A stretch of 64,000 bases of DNA from Corynespora cassiicola (taxonomy: Eukaryota > Ascomycota > Dothideomycetes > Pleosporales > Corynesporascaceae). This document shows, piece after piece, positions 34,016 through 47,007 of the stretch. How positions within the stretch are numbered: the stretch's first letter is position 1; each line of letters starts with the position of its first letter. Position numbers and translations under genes: made by a program. The DNA is taken from positions 1,984,001 through 2,048,000 of the forward strand of contig JAEUWY010000006.1 of NCBI GenBank assembly GCA_022059125.1, read 5' to 3'. The notes below the pieces were generated by a model. That model saw nothing but the letters and a program-made list of their open reading frames with translations, did not search any database and had not been told where the DNA came from.

Positions 34016-34833
34016 ATGCCGGCCTCCAATATCAACCAAGGCTCCCCCAGCGAATCTCCCAATGCGTCTGCCCCTACGCCCAAGGATACATGCTTGCCCA
34101 CGAAATCTGGGGCCAAAACTGCAACACCTCAGCCGTGACCCTGGACCTGAGCATCCCGACAACCTGCTCGTCCCAGCCTGAAGCCCGCCCCGCCAGCCTA
34201 GGCGACTTCCGCTCCTACGCCCACGCCCACGCCCGCCCAATCATGGCAGGCCGACACGCCTCAGTCGCCCCCTCGGAGCAAACCCTCGTGGGCACCCCTC
34301 CCCCCAAACTTCCCTTCTCCTCGCCCTGGTACTCCAACTCGGCCCTCGAAATCCCGACCCCCGAGGACGCGGACGCAGTCCCGGACAAGGAATCGTCCTA
34401 CTTTGCACCCAAGCGCCGCACCTCGTCGCGCATGCGCGAGCACTTTTCCCTATCCGACGATGGCTTCGCAGTCGACGCCCTGCTTGACGCGAGCGAGGGC
34501 CTCGACGAGAAGGACGTCGAGGAGTGGCTAGCCCGCAGAGAGGGCTTCCTCGCCATTCACCAGCGCGCGCTGGCCGTGCGGCGCGACTTGCTCGCCCTCG
34601 AGGAGGAGAGCGATGATGAGAGCGTCTACATGGCGCCCCGCGGTGCGGCGCGGTTTCAGCACCGCGGGTGTGGGCTGGGAGATGCGCTGAGGCAGGCCGT
34701 CAGGGCGTTGGGTGGAAGCAGGAAGAGACAAGAGAGTCCGATGGCGGAACGCGGGTTTGTGAAGATTTCGGGGAGGAAGGAAGAGGGGGTGTTGTCCTTT
34801 GAGAGGGGCGAGTTGCGGAGAAGGAGGGGTTGA
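34016..34833 (+). CDS. hypothetical protein, Ser/Pro-rich N-terminus and acidic/coil C-terminus
   Basis: Two exons, 34016-34134 and 34197-34833, joined in phase 2 by a 62-base intron (GTGACC...CGCCAG), give 251 residues. The product begins MPASNINQGSPSESPNASAP and continues with LGDFRSYAHAHARPIM. An intron-free alternative is the ATG at 34243 (196 residues). A longer frame open from 33766 also exists, but its N-terminal part has an unlikely composition. The C-terminal half contains a charged helix with DEKDVEEWLARREGFLAIHQ and LAVRRDLLALEEESDDES, and a basic tail. No known domain, signal peptide or membrane segment is visible. The function is unknown. Confidence 0.5.
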
Positions 34834-35170
34834 GGGGGGTTGGTTGTTGACGAGGATGTCGTTTTTATGGCTTGCGGGGAAATGGTGGGACGTGAGGTCG
34901 CGCGCTGTCCTCCAAAACGGCCTCTTTTTTTTTTCCTTCTTGTTGTCTGTCGATGCATGCACATCCTCTCCTTTCTTTTTTTCTCGCTTTTCTGTTCGTT
35001 GGAATTGTCGTTTTTTTTCTTTCTTTCTTTCCTTCTTCGATTCCCCGCGCACAAGAACGGTAATGTGGATGCGCAACGCCAAAACCCCACCCCCACACAA
35101 AACGCAGGTAACGTGGAGAGAAGGAAAAAAAGAAAGGAAAGAGGGAGATTTCTTTGTGTGCGTGAGCACA

Positions 35171-35213
<43 letters not shown>

Positions 35214-36394
35214 TGCTTGCATGCGTGCGTGCTATAGCAGCTGAGACTGCTTTTGAAAAGAGATACCCACATCGCTCCGCGCGCGCCACAGGCTTTGGCC
35301 AAGAGGACCTGTTTGGTCTTTGGGCAAGGGATGCATGCAACCGTTAATTTTTTTATTTTTATTTTACGTCTCGGTGAGTGGCAGATTGGGAGGATGGGAT
35401 TGAGGGAAGAAAAATGATACAAAAAAATTGTTGGAGGGATTGGAGGGAGTGGTAGAGGAAGGGCGGGATGAGGATGGGGTGACGGGATCTTGGATGCACG
35501 ATTTGATGTGGTGTAATTGTAATGCCTGGTTTATGATCAATGTATCTTTGAGAATTACGATGTTCTTTTGGTGATTTGGGAGTTGGGTGGGGGGGAGAAG
35601 TGTCTTTGTTGTGAAGGCTGCGTCTTGTGTTCTTTCAAGGGCTTAGTGGCTCCACTTGTTAGGACCCGTAAGATTTGTGTTTGGGCCGTGGTCTCAGAGG
35701 CGGCGAAAGAATTGCGTCAGAGGGCCGCTGAAAGTCGACTCTTACTAAGTATGTAGGTGGCTGATCTTCTTCTACGTGCAGTTGAAGTCTTAAGCTTCGA
35801 TCCAACATGTTGACGTTGTTTCAACTGGATGCTGAGTTTTCAAGGCTAGTAACATAATTTCAAGATTCGGATGAAGAGCTGGTTGTAGCAAGAAGGCAGT
35901 TAGTTCTTTAAACTAAGGTTGTAGCTCGTTACAACTAGGCGATCGCATAGCACTCTCGGTGCCCGAGTGCTCCGAGATCCGGCCTCATTGCGTTTGGGGC
36001 CTTGGCGCTGTTGATGGCCAAGTGCTCTGACTTCCCGTTTTTCTGTAATTGAAGTGCACAAATTGTCAAGCAGGAGGACGTGATTAGGGTTAAGGATAGT
36101 GTACAATTTTGACGGCTGGTGGTTTGAAAGCGTTAAATCACGTTATATTAAGCGTTTGGCACTTTTCAAAGCTGATGAAGGCCTATCTATGAAGTACAAT
36201 AACAGATGCCAGGACAGGCGACCGGGAAAAGAAAGATCCTGGATCATCAATGCAAAATGTGGACGCTAGGTCATCGATACATACGGTAGCGTTGGCGCCG
36301 CTCCCTGTACTATCGGGGCCGACTCCCCCCTTTTTGTTACTTTCTTCCACCACAATTTCGCAACCTCAGTGTCTCTAGCAAATTTGTTACCATC
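34834..36394. other. intergenic with triplet repeat; promoter of the giant gene
   Basis: T-rich tracts, then a long CTG/CAG triplet repeat, then AT-rich sequence up to the giant gene. Minus-strand frames through the repeat (poly-Gln, poly-Ser or poly-Ala depending on frame) overlap each other and have no flanking domain. No gene is supported. Confidence 0.5.
35171..35216. repeat. (CTG)n trinucleotide repeat
   Basis: Thirteen perfect GCT/CTG units and two imperfect ones. Confidence 0.95.
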
Positions 36395-39300
36395 ATGGCG
36401 CCTGCCAAAGGAAGTCCCGACGAAATCACGAAAACAGGCTTTGAATACCTCTACAACCATTTGTTCTTGCCTCGCAAGCTTTCCGGCACAGACGATGCAT
36501 CTCGAAAGAACGAAGAACTCCTCTTGGACTTTGCTCTGCAGTCTCTGCAGCGCTTTATCCCAGGCCGTCACGATGCGAAGGCCATCAATGCTGGTATTTC
36601 CATGCTACAATTTCTTCGGACATCGAGAAACAATCAAGGATATTTGAGAGACGCTGGTGTACGGGAGGTTCTCCAAGGACTTTCCACTCAAGGTATGGGG
36701 TTTTGGACTCCTCTGAAATACACCGCGAAGCTGACTGATACCCCGAAGCACCCGTAGCTGTGCTACAAATCACCGAGCAGAATGCAGGCGTTCTCATCAG
36801 CACACACGTCGATGTGGTACGCTTCGAGATGTTTGAGTTGTCGCCTACTGATGAGGCTGTTACGTCTACAAAGGGCAGGCTCGTTCGCTGCTTCCCAACC
36901 ACTGCAGTAGACGTCACTCTCTCCGATTTCAAAAGCGACGCCTTTCGTGTGGCGATAGCCAAGACCCTCGCCAAGATGAGCCAGCAGTCATTGCGAGAGA
37001 CGAAGCAGAAGCAAATGCAAAATCAGGGACAAGAGAAGGAAGAGGCCAACGATACCGCTGACCCGATGATCGTTACTGAGCTCTTCACATCCATTCTCCG
37101 TGGATGCGGCAAGGCAGTTTCTGCTCAGGGCATCCGCAAAAACACCCGCGATGAGATCGCGTCGAAAGATGGCAAGACGCCCTGGCGAAGGTCCCCTCTC
37201 TGGTTGCTCATTCGCGTGGCTCTACAATTGGCTATGACACGGCACTCAAGAGAGGACGACGACACCTACAAGGAGTTCATGGCCTTCCTAATGGCCCAAG
37301 CACTTCGCGCCGCCAATCGGCAGCAAAGGGTTTCTAGCGATGTTCTGAAAATCATGTCGACCAAAGTTTCTCGGCGTCTGTCCAAGCTCTATAGCCCGTC
37401 TGATGGGCCCTGGCTATTCAGTATCCGAGAAATTGTTTCGAAGAGTCTGAACAGCCTGAACCAGCGATGGAGACACATCCGTGAGCGAGTCGAACCGTCA
37501 CTGAAACTTGACGAGTTGTCTGGGTTCAAGATGATGGAAAGCACGGCTCTATTGTTCAAAGATATGGATGAATTCCTCAACTCGATATCTCTGAAGAAGA
37601 TGGTGAACCATAAGCCCAAATTTCGCCCTTCATCAACACCGAATATTGTGAGCCAGAGCCAGCTGCCGACTGTCGCAAATTGCTCTGATACCGACCTACC
37701 CTTGCGTCTTATCGAGATCGAGTCATGGGTGGCAGACAATCTTCCAACGTGGATCGAGATTCACATGAAGAAATCAGATCACCCAGTGAGGGAGCTGAAG
37801 CAACTGCTTGAGACATACCACAGAAAAGCAGTAGGCTACTACTCCGGACGTCCCGAGGCAGCATCACGGATGATTTTGACCATTGGAGAACTTTGGCTTG
37901 CTGCAGACGTAGCTGCTGTTCACGAAATCCCCCTTTTAGCAAATTACGAGCCCCAGATACCGGCAATGGTGTGGCAAGCACTACTTCTCGGTTCATTACA
38001 GGAAATGCAGAGACTGAAGCGGCTCGAAGACTATGTCGCCGAACGTGGGAGACTCGCCAAAAAAATGGAAAGTCCGGCCATTTTCTTCTCGTTTGGTGAG
38101 CCTGGCTCGTTCGCTGTCGAGTACTATCGCCAGTCAATGCGACACCAGCATATCAAGCGTGATATCGAAAAAGAGGCATATGACAAAAGAGAGGACAAAG
38201 TCGAGGAGTTTCGGAATGCCAAAGCAACCTACGCCAAGCTCATGCAGAGATATGCGGCGAGCGAGTGCGACGTCTCTGCAAAATGGGAGGACGGAACGAG
38301 GGTTTACATCCACCCTCCCTCATGCCGACGTTGCGGCTTCGAGTCGAAAGCTAGAGCTCTCGCCGTTTCTATTCACGAGTGGCCTCTGCCACAGAACGAT
38401 CTTGAGGCTCAGGCAACGGTCTTTGAACTGGCCACGCCTGAGACATTCTCCATATGGCGAGATTTGACACTCTATTTCATCATCGATGTGCTCTTGAGTC
38501 AACCTGACGGTTCACCAACGTCAACAAAAATCTTTCCATTGAAAACACACCAGCCCCTTAAGCCATGGTACACATCCAGAGTGGATTCTCGAATCCAGCT
38601 CCGCTCTTCGACCAAGCCCAACACTATCGTTCATAGACACGCGATCCCTGTCCATAATTCAGTCGAGTCAGATGTCTGCCTCAATAGTGGCCTTTTGTAT
38701 CGCTACTACGATGAGAACTTGAATTGCTTCTGCTCTAGTCTGATAGCAACCGACCGCCTATCTGATCTGTGTACATTCAAGCTTCCTGAGCGCGCTGAAG
38801 CTCTCAGTCGATTCCTTCGTCGCACTTGGAAAAATCCAGACGGCGAAACACCGAACAGTGCCATTGCAAACCAACACGAGTGCCCCCATTCCATGTCCCT
38901 GCGCGATTTCAATTCTCTCGCAGGCCTGTCATACGGTCATAGGATTCAGTGGATGAATATTTTGACGCAGCTAGCTATGCCAAAAGTCGACTTTAACAGA
39001 CCCGAAACGGTACTGTTTCTTCTCCAGCTGAGTCTACAAGCCGGCCCAAAATCCTCAGATATCGCACGGTCGACACACACACGGCTCTATGATAGAGAGT
39101 TTGCACAGAAAATGCTGGAGAACTTGAGAAAATGTGTACTGCGCGTACAACAGAATTGGGAGTCCTATAATGCCTTGTGGTCCTTTACATTCCTGGCTGC
39201 AAGACTCTTGTCTCTCATTCCTGGAGATCTATCCCACTCCTTCCTGGATTTTCTTGCGCAGAGCCGCGAGGTTTCTCACCGATGGGTGAAAACGCTCCTC

Positions 39301-42300
39301 GAGCGAGTAGAAGAGACTGGCAGCAATGAGCAGAGAACGGAGTTTTTGCGGACAGCTTTGAACATCGCAATGGTCTGTGCTGATTCATTCAACGTGTACG
39401 ACAGCAACATGCCGCAAATTCTACACGATCCAAAACAGGCATCGATTCTAGTCGAGTGCGCCATCATTATCAACGACAACGCGGGTCTGATAGACGAGGG
39501 CAAAAATTGCCTACAGGGGCTTATGCTTGACAGGTGGAGGCAAACTATGTACCGGGCCCGTCCGATCCTGGTTGAGGAGCATGCCTCTGGGAATTTGTTT
39601 CTTTCCTCTGCTACTCAGAGACGCTGGTCATACTTCAAACCTGCGACGACTTGGACGCTTTCTGCTGGAACCAACTGCTGGTATCAGACAACCATGAATC
39701 ACCTCAGGATGGATCTCAACATATTGACAGGGGAGCTGCTAGTCGATGATCTACCTTCTTCTCGTCTTCCTAAAGACTATGTGTGTCATGATGAGTATCA
39801 GAGGTTATTCAAAGATTTCTTGCTTCTTGTCATGCCGAGTAACAGCCCAGGTATGACCTTCTGCACCGCCCAGCTCGTCCACGGCTACACAGCGCATTTC
39901 GGGAGGCAGGGACAGGACCTATTGATCCGTCTGGAAAACGATGTATCATCCTTTGACCTTATCCCGCGGCGATTTTTCACGAGCATACTGCCAGACTCTT
40001 TTGCAAATGAGTATGTGCACTGGTACAACAACAACACAAATTCTGTCCAATTCTGCCTGCCAAGTCACCCTTTTCCAATGGAGTCGGATGAGTGGCGTCT
40101 CGAAAAACGTGCAGGATCCTGGAAATTACATCGAGATAATGAAATCTTTCTTCTAGCGCCCTCAAGTAGACTGGCTCAGCATATTGTGGCAATCATGGTC
40201 CACCTTGATACATCGTTGAATCTGCATATGCTTTACGATGAGAAGAAGAGTCGTCTGGAAATCTCACTACCGAGACTACAGCTAAAATTTTCTTTGGATG
40301 AAGGAGAATCCGTCATTCGATCGCGCCAATTTGGCAACATGCAAATTGACGAAGACCAGTCAGTCGGTACGCTTGTAGGGTTGGATTGCAAGCTCGTACT
40401 ACGCAGTGATCAAAATCCACGGATGAGGTTGCTCATAATTCCTGAGGGCGAGGTTGAGTTCAAGAGGCAAAGTGGCGATGTGTTTTACGATCATACCCTC
40501 GTTTCAGTACTCCCTGGTACTAGTAGGCGTGTCCAAGCCTACCAGATGGACGAGCTTCTTGGCCGCTTGGTTGCAAACACAAAGCTCGAGAGTAAGCTCT
40601 ATCTGGCTTACCTCCACGCTCTCACTTCTTTCTGCCTCCCAGATCCTTTCCTACGAAAGCGAGGCGCCGATATGGCCCTAGAGACCCTTTGCTCTGCAGC
40701 AGTTCGTGCACCGACGAGCTTAAGCCCGGATGCTCGTCGAATCCTGGATCTCATCGCTGCACTCGCTCCAAGCCGCCACTACTGTCCGGAAGGCTTCAAA
40801 CTAATGCAAAACGTGGTTTGGTCTCCTGAACTGAGTCTCTTAACCCAGGATGACCGGTTCTTCGACATAGTCGAGGAGATCTCACAGCGGTCTTCCGAAA
40901 TCGAGTTTCTCTTTCCACAAACAACAGCTCGATCAGATCGGAAACCGCATACTACGATGGAACTCGTTCAGCGGGCTATCTATCGTGAATTCAATCAAAC
41001 CTGCCACAAGAACGATGGGGTATATCGCTCGAGGAGTGCGGAAAGCTCAGATCGAACAACACGTACAACTGAGATAGCTATTCGGGCCTTCCATCGTCGT
41101 CAAGGCCTCATAAAGCCTGTTGCAGGAGGATTGGCACTGAATCTATATAAAATGATGGCTTCTGGCACGTTCAGCAACCACAGAAGCGCCCCCCAAAAGC
41201 GAGATTTAGAATACGACTCACAGTGGCTCCGGAAGCCAAGCACCTTCGTATCCTCCCATTGGTGTCAATTGCACTTTGCATTCCAGGACAACCAACAATG
41301 GCTGACCGGGATGGAGTTAATGGTCTGGATATCGACACTAGCGTACTCCAACGAGCATGATGAGCAAGTCACCCAAGCGCTTCTCATGATGGCTCTGTCC
41401 CCAGTTGTGGCAGCTGCTCCACTACCTCCGAGCGATTCTCACGACTTGTCCAAAGGCTACGTCTTGCGAACTGAAACGTTAGAGGCAGCAGCAGCTTCTT
41501 ATATGATCAGGTCTAAGCAAGGGCCGGAAGGAAAGTCACGGGCACGGACCGCCAAGGGCGATGGGAAGATTGCGGATCGACTCAAGCGAGAACACGGGAA
41601 AGACAAGAAGCAAGCCATTCATATCTTCAGAGATGGACTCGCACGACAATGGCCCTGTCAAACTCCGAAAAAGCCAAGTGACTACCATATGGAGTCGTAT
41701 ATTGACGTTGCGCAAGCAATGAATTCAATTTTCCCACCTTGGAGAAGATGGTGGGCCAACAGGGGTTTCAAAGAGTATCTCGAGGGATTTGTTGCTACTC
41801 TAAAACAGATCTCGATAGAGCCTGACATCGTTGAAAACCCATGCGTTGTGCCTGTAACAGAGGTCCAGGAGCGCGCAAAAGGACCTTCATCTGTCGTGGA
41901 TGTTTTCTGTCACGACGCCCCCCACGTTAGCTCCACTTCGACCTCAACTCTTGGAAACCTTATTGAAAAGGCTGAATTGAAATCGGAAGGGAATGAGAAG
42001 TTGATGAAGGTAGTTGACTTCCTGGATTCTAAAAAGAACCTTCAATATGAGCGTCAGTACTTGAACGAATTACGCCAGAGCCTGTCAAGTTTATCAGATT
42101 ACGGCACCAACAACTTATCCCGAGTCGATGCACGCGCCGCTTTATTTCAGCAGCATCTTATTGAATGCGAAACCCGCCACGAACGTATCTACAGCTCCAT
42201 ATCCAGAGCTATGCAGCCATTCTCCGAGTCAGAGGAGGCAAGCCCCAAGAATGTGGTACAAGCAATCCTCTTCGAAGCTGGCTTTCTGCCGACTGTCTCT

Positions 42301-45300
42301 CCACTCTTTCTCCTCCAGCAACTTAAGAACGCGAGCTGGTCAAATTTGTCTAGCCCGTGGAAAGACGCTATAGTCAGCTATGGACTCGCCGTTGCAGCCT
42401 TGCAGAAAGCGAAGCGATTGATCCGATCCCAAGATGATCCTATTGATTTGCTTCGCGAGCTTGAGAATGTCGGACACGAGGACTGGAGGCCTCTTGACTA
42501 TCCGGAGTGGTTGCTCATAGAATGTGAGAGCGACATCACGATCCGACAGGTTCAGCAGCAGATTGCTCGAAGCATGATCCAACCTCCAGAAAACAACAAC
42601 GCAGTAATGCAGTTGAATATGGGAGAGGGAAAATCTTCTGTCATAGTGCCAATCGTTGCTTCCACTCTCAGCAATGGCCAAAAGCTAGTGCGGATTATAG
42701 TGGCTAAGCCCCAGGCTAAGCAAATGTACCAAATGCTGACCGCTAAGCTGTCTGGACTTCTCGATCGCCCGGTCTACGAGATACCGTTTTCCAGAGATGT
42801 CAATGTGGACACCAGGAAAGCTACATTCATTAACCATCTACTGGTCAATTGCAAGAACGAAGGTGGTGTCTTGCTCGTTCAGCCAGAGCATCTGCTGTCC
42901 CTACAACTAAAGGAGTTGGAACTGACGCTTAGCAATCAATTATCTATTGCAGAGCATCTAGTCAAGACCAGGCAGTTCTTCGACAATTTTTCTAGGGATA
43001 TAGTTGATGAGAGTGACGAGAACTTCAGCGTAAAGTTTGAACTTGTCTATACACTCGGGGAACAAAGGCCAGTCGAGCACAGCCCGGACCGTTGGAATGT
43101 TGCGCAGGAAGTTCTGACTCTGGTAAATCGGTTCAGCGCCGAAGTGAAGGCTGAACTTCCTCAGTCGCTAGAGATTGACAATAGACATCGAGGGAGATTT
43201 CCCAGAATCCGGATACTGCATCCCGATGCCGAGAAGATGATTTTCCACCGGATAGCAGATCATATATGCGAGACTAGCATAACTGGACTTCCCATTTCAC
43301 GCCAACCTCCGGAAATCAGGCATGCTGTGCATAAGTATGTCACGCAATGGGAATTGAGCGTTAAAGAATCTGAAGATGTCGAATATAGCCGATTCTGGGA
43401 CAAAGCGACCATTAATCAAATCCTTCTTCTGCGCGGTCTCCTTGCTGGTGGTATCCTCGGTTTCGCGCTTACCCGGAAGAGATGGAGAGTTGATTACGGT
43501 CTTGACCAGACTAGGGAGAAAAGCACTAAGCTTGCTGTCCCTTACAGAGCCAAGGATAGCCCAACGCCACGATCAGAGTTCAGCCATCCTGATATTGTTA
43601 TAGTGCTTACATGCCTGAGCTACTATTATGATGGAATAGACGACCAAGCCCTATTTGACTGCTTAGAACTTCTCACTCGATCGGACAATGCAGACCTCGA
43701 GTACCAGGCCTGGGTATATACGGCTCCGACGCTACCAGAGCCGTACAAGCATCTCCAAGGAATCAACCTCAAGGATCGCCTTCAGTGTACATCGGATATT
43801 TTCCCACATCTGCGATATTCAAAGGCCGCTATTGATTACTACCTTTGCCGGATGGTTTTCCCTAAGGAGTGCAAAGAGTTCCCACACAAGCTTTCGGCCT
43901 CAGGTTGGGATCTCGCAAAAAAGAAGACACAGCCTACAACCGGTTTCAGTGGCACCAATGATTCCAAATACATTCTTCCCCTAGACATCAAACAGTTGGA
44001 TCTCCCCGAGCAGAGCCATACGAATGCACTCGTACTGAAGAACCTATTGCGCCCAGAGAACAGTGTCGCATTGATGTCAGAGGAAATGATGACACAAGAC
44101 TATGATACACGGTCTCTCTCGGAGATTCTCATCACCATGAGCTCAAAACCGCGGGTTATCCTGGATGTTGGTGCCCAAGTCATTGACTTCACAAACCTAG
44201 ACCTCGCACGGACATGGTTGGGTCACTATCAATCTGATGAGAAAACGCAAGCAGTTGTCTTCTTTAACGATCAAGATGAAACCATGGTATTGGATAAGAG
44301 CGGTAAGGTAGAGGAACTACAAAACTCACCCTATGCGGGTCAGTTGGATCAGTGTCTTGTCTATTTAGACGAAGCGCATACCAGGGGTATAGATCTCAGA
44401 CTTCCAGCGGACTATCGAGCCGCAGTCACTCTAGGTGCCAATGTAACGAAAGACAAGCTGGTCCAAGCATGCATGAGGATGCGTAAGCTTGGGAAGGGAC
44501 AAAGCGTAATTTTCTTGGTCCCTCGAGACATTGAACAAGAAATACGCCTGATTCGCGGTCAGGAAAACATGGTGCCAGCAGGAATCACTGTGCCAGATGT
44601 CCTGTGTTGGGCTATTACAAAAACGTGGACGGATCTTCGCCGAGCAGTACCAGTTTGGCTGAATCAAGGACTCCGGTTTACTAAGCAACAATCTCTCTGG
44701 AATCAACTCACCGATCAAGAAGAAGGCGGGCGCAAACTGGAATGCGCCCGAGAATTCAGGGAAGAGGATGCTCCGACCCTGGAAACGCGATACCGCCCAC
44801 GTCAAACCAGATACGTCTCTTCACGATCCGATTGTATCGATTCGCGTTATATAGACAAGTTTCAGAATCGCTGTCAGCAATTTGGGCTCACAGAAATGCA
44901 CCACGCCTCATTTGACGAAGAACAAGAACGAGAGTTGGCTCCTGAGGCCGAACAAGAACGCCAAGTCGAGAAATTGCCCCAGGTTGAGCCAGCAGTACAT
45001 CGGGTCCATCCAGGTCTGAACAAATTCGTCCTCGAGGGTTTATGGCCCAAGGATCCTTTTCTCCCAGCCTTCACGACCCTCGAGACTACATCAGCAGCGC
45101 AACACTTCGACGTGTCCGAGTTCTCGAGCACTGTACTGGTTACACGAGATTTTGCCGTGACTGTCAACAAATCATTTGGCCCTGGACTGTACTCAGATCC
45201 TTTCCAAAGACCTGTTCAATGGATTCTAACCATCCGGAAAGACTCTGATGTAATCATCATCGTCAGCCCCTTCGAGGTCCAACAGCTCCTACCAACCATT

Positions 45301-45741
45301 GAACAGTCTGAGCACGTAAAGCTGCATCTTTACTCTGCAAAGGTCAACTTGGGATACGATTCGCTTGACGATTTGAATCTCTACAACGTCTCGAGAGACA
45401 AAGCGCATCGAATCATTTCACGAGCCACTGTTAGTCGCTTGTGCCAGTTTTCTGGTCAGCTCTACCTCTCATCTTTCGACGATTATGTGGAGCTCTGCAA
45501 GTCACTTGGCCTCGCTTGGAAAGTAGCCAATGATGATGTCATGCTTGGACCGGATGGTTTCATCATTGCCGGCCAAAAGCAAGGAAATGTGGCACATAAC
45601 TCTGCATTCTCAAAGAGTCCTGTGAGCTTCTTGAAGGTCCTTACAACAAAGGTACGACATAACAGCGAGCACATCGAGAGGACACATATTGGCAGGATCT
45701 TTCAAGGAGTACAGTTACTAAAGAGTGACTTTGAGGTATAG
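36395..45741 (+). CDS. giant P-loop NTPase-like protein (DUF6606-DUF3638-DUF3645 architecture)
   Basis: Exon 1 (36395-36692) joins exon 2 (36758-45741) through a 65-base intron (GTATGG...CCGTAG), giving about 3,093 residues in one nearly intron-free gene. The N-terminal ~400 residues match the fungal DUF6606 type (SPTDEAVTSTKGRLVRCFP). The middle is long and largely helical. Around 42613-42640 is QLNMGEGKSSVIVP, a Walker-A-like motif and the conserved NMG signature of DUF3638, preceded by PEWLLIECESD. Further on, VYLDEAHTRGIDLRLP (about 44360-44405) is a DEAH-box/Walker-B-like motif, and QACMRMRKLGKGQSVIFLV resembles a superfamily-2 helicase motif VI. A Glu/Gln-rich linker (about 44920-44980) precedes a C-terminal domain. 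Automatic annotation often calls such proteins ubiquitinyl hydrolases, but I see no OTU or USP catalytic signature. SF2-like ATPase activity is inferred; the role is unknown. Confidence 0.9.
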
Positions 45742-45863
45742 AAGAAGGTTAGCTATAGAGTATCTAGTAGCAATATAATAGATGTTCTATCACTTTGTAT
45801 AAAGGCTAGCATCGACCAGGCTTGAACCACCTCCTTTGATAGCACCTAAGAAGAAAATCTGGA

Positions 45864-46517
45864 TTAGAGGTGTTGTTGTTGGAACAGTTGGAGCCTGAGT
45901 AGTTGCTGCGTTGCTCTATCGGCATATCCTTCAATGACCGAAAAGAAAGACAAAGAGCTCGTAGAGCGTGATGACAGAAGTAGGTCGAAAGGGTCCAAAG
46001 TTGAAGAGAAACCGTAGAGCCTCACTACCCACGGGCAATTGTCTACTACGATATAGCCATTGGAACTGCGAGCAGCTGCCAATCAGCAGTCTGTGATAGG
46101 CTGATTGTTCAGCGCTACTTCGACATTCAGTAGGCCTGACTCAATGACCTCTGGACAGTCTTCCAGTCCGGCGTAGTACACCGCGCCTTTGTCCTCTCGA
46201 TCTCCACGAAAAGTCTCCATCGTCACGCTCTTCATCAAATCACTATAGTATATTGAGCCCTTCACGTTGCGTGACATCGCGTTATCTTTATTTATATATC
46301 CGTAGTGTTACGCAAGCTCTTTACCTAAACCTAGATCCCATTCGTATGCTTGTCCAGAAATGAAGGAAGACGCAGCACCCAGACGTCCCCACTGTCTAGC
46401 CAGCCGGAGATATACCTCTTTCGCGGTTTTACGACTTGCCAGTGCCTGCAGAATCCGTCTCCCAATGCCTACCACGTACCCATGGCTAAAGAATGATCTA
46501 TGATTGCTCCGTCGCAT
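45864..46517 (-). pseudogene. degenerate open frame of unknown identity
   Basis: Three open pieces lie in one and the same minus-strand frame, separated only by single stop codons at 46308-46310 (TAA) and 46083-46085 (TGA): 46517-46311, 46277-46086 and 46082-45867. The pieces read as plausible protein (KTAKEVYLRLARQWGRLG, DREDKGAVYYAGLEDCPE). A shared frame over 200 codons with only two stops suggests a decayed coding sequence, but I do not recognise the family and the last part may be chance. Confidence 0.35.
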
Positions 46518-46817
46518 CTTAACATGCTGAGTGCAAGCGCAATTTCGACGTCATTTGTCCAATTCGAGCGACGCACGCCCAAAGTGCTTCTATCGCTGAG
46601 GTTGTTGCGCCATTTTGGTCCGAGTACGTAGTCAATGATCTCAGGTATCGTGGTCTACAGCTGTACATTTGTCGCAGCTGGGCGCATGAAAGGATATTCA
46701 TATATCTGTAAAAGTGTATAGTATATGACTCTGGGGAGCTCAAGCCTCGTCGGATACTCGAGAGGTTGATCGGGGTATGTAGGTGGCGTGTTTGCAGTTG
46801 TACGAAGCAACATTCAC

Positions 46818-46832
46818 TGATTGGTCGCGTAG
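46818..46832 (+). repeat. 15-bp direct repeat, copy 1
   Basis: TGATTGGTCGCGTAG, exactly repeated at 46993-47007. Copy 1 is followed by the block also seen at about 11018-11055. Confidence 0.75.
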
Positions 46833-46872
46833 CTCTGGAGGTGATGTTCGTGATGGTGTTTTTTTTGTAGAA
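46833..46872 (+). repeat. dispersed repeat copy 2
   Basis: CTCTGGAGGTGATGTTCG and following T-rich bases match about 11020-11055 in the same orientation. Confidence 0.5.
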
Positions 46873-46992
46873 TGCCAGAACCGTGGCTCGAAGACTCAAC
46901 ATCCCAACCGAATGGAGGACTGAGACAAAATGACTTCCGCAATGCGTATTGATCTTCTCTTCTTCATCCAACCAGCACGGCAATCCTGTACA

Positions 46993-47007
46993 TGATTGGT
47001 CGCGTAG
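46993..47007 (+). repeat. 15-bp direct repeat, copy 2
   Basis: Identical to 46818-46832, 175 bases downstream. The pair could bound a small element or reflect a local duplication. Confidence 0.75.

Noticed and set aside
34528..35340. 270-codon minus-strand frame with poly-Ser and related poly-Gln/poly-Ala frames
   Set aside because: All are generated by the CTG/CAG repeat and neighbouring purine tracts; no domain flanks the repeat in any frame.
36086..36096. TTAGGGTTA telomere-like sequence
   Set aside because: Only one and a half units, without tandem repetition; no evidence of an interstitial telomere.
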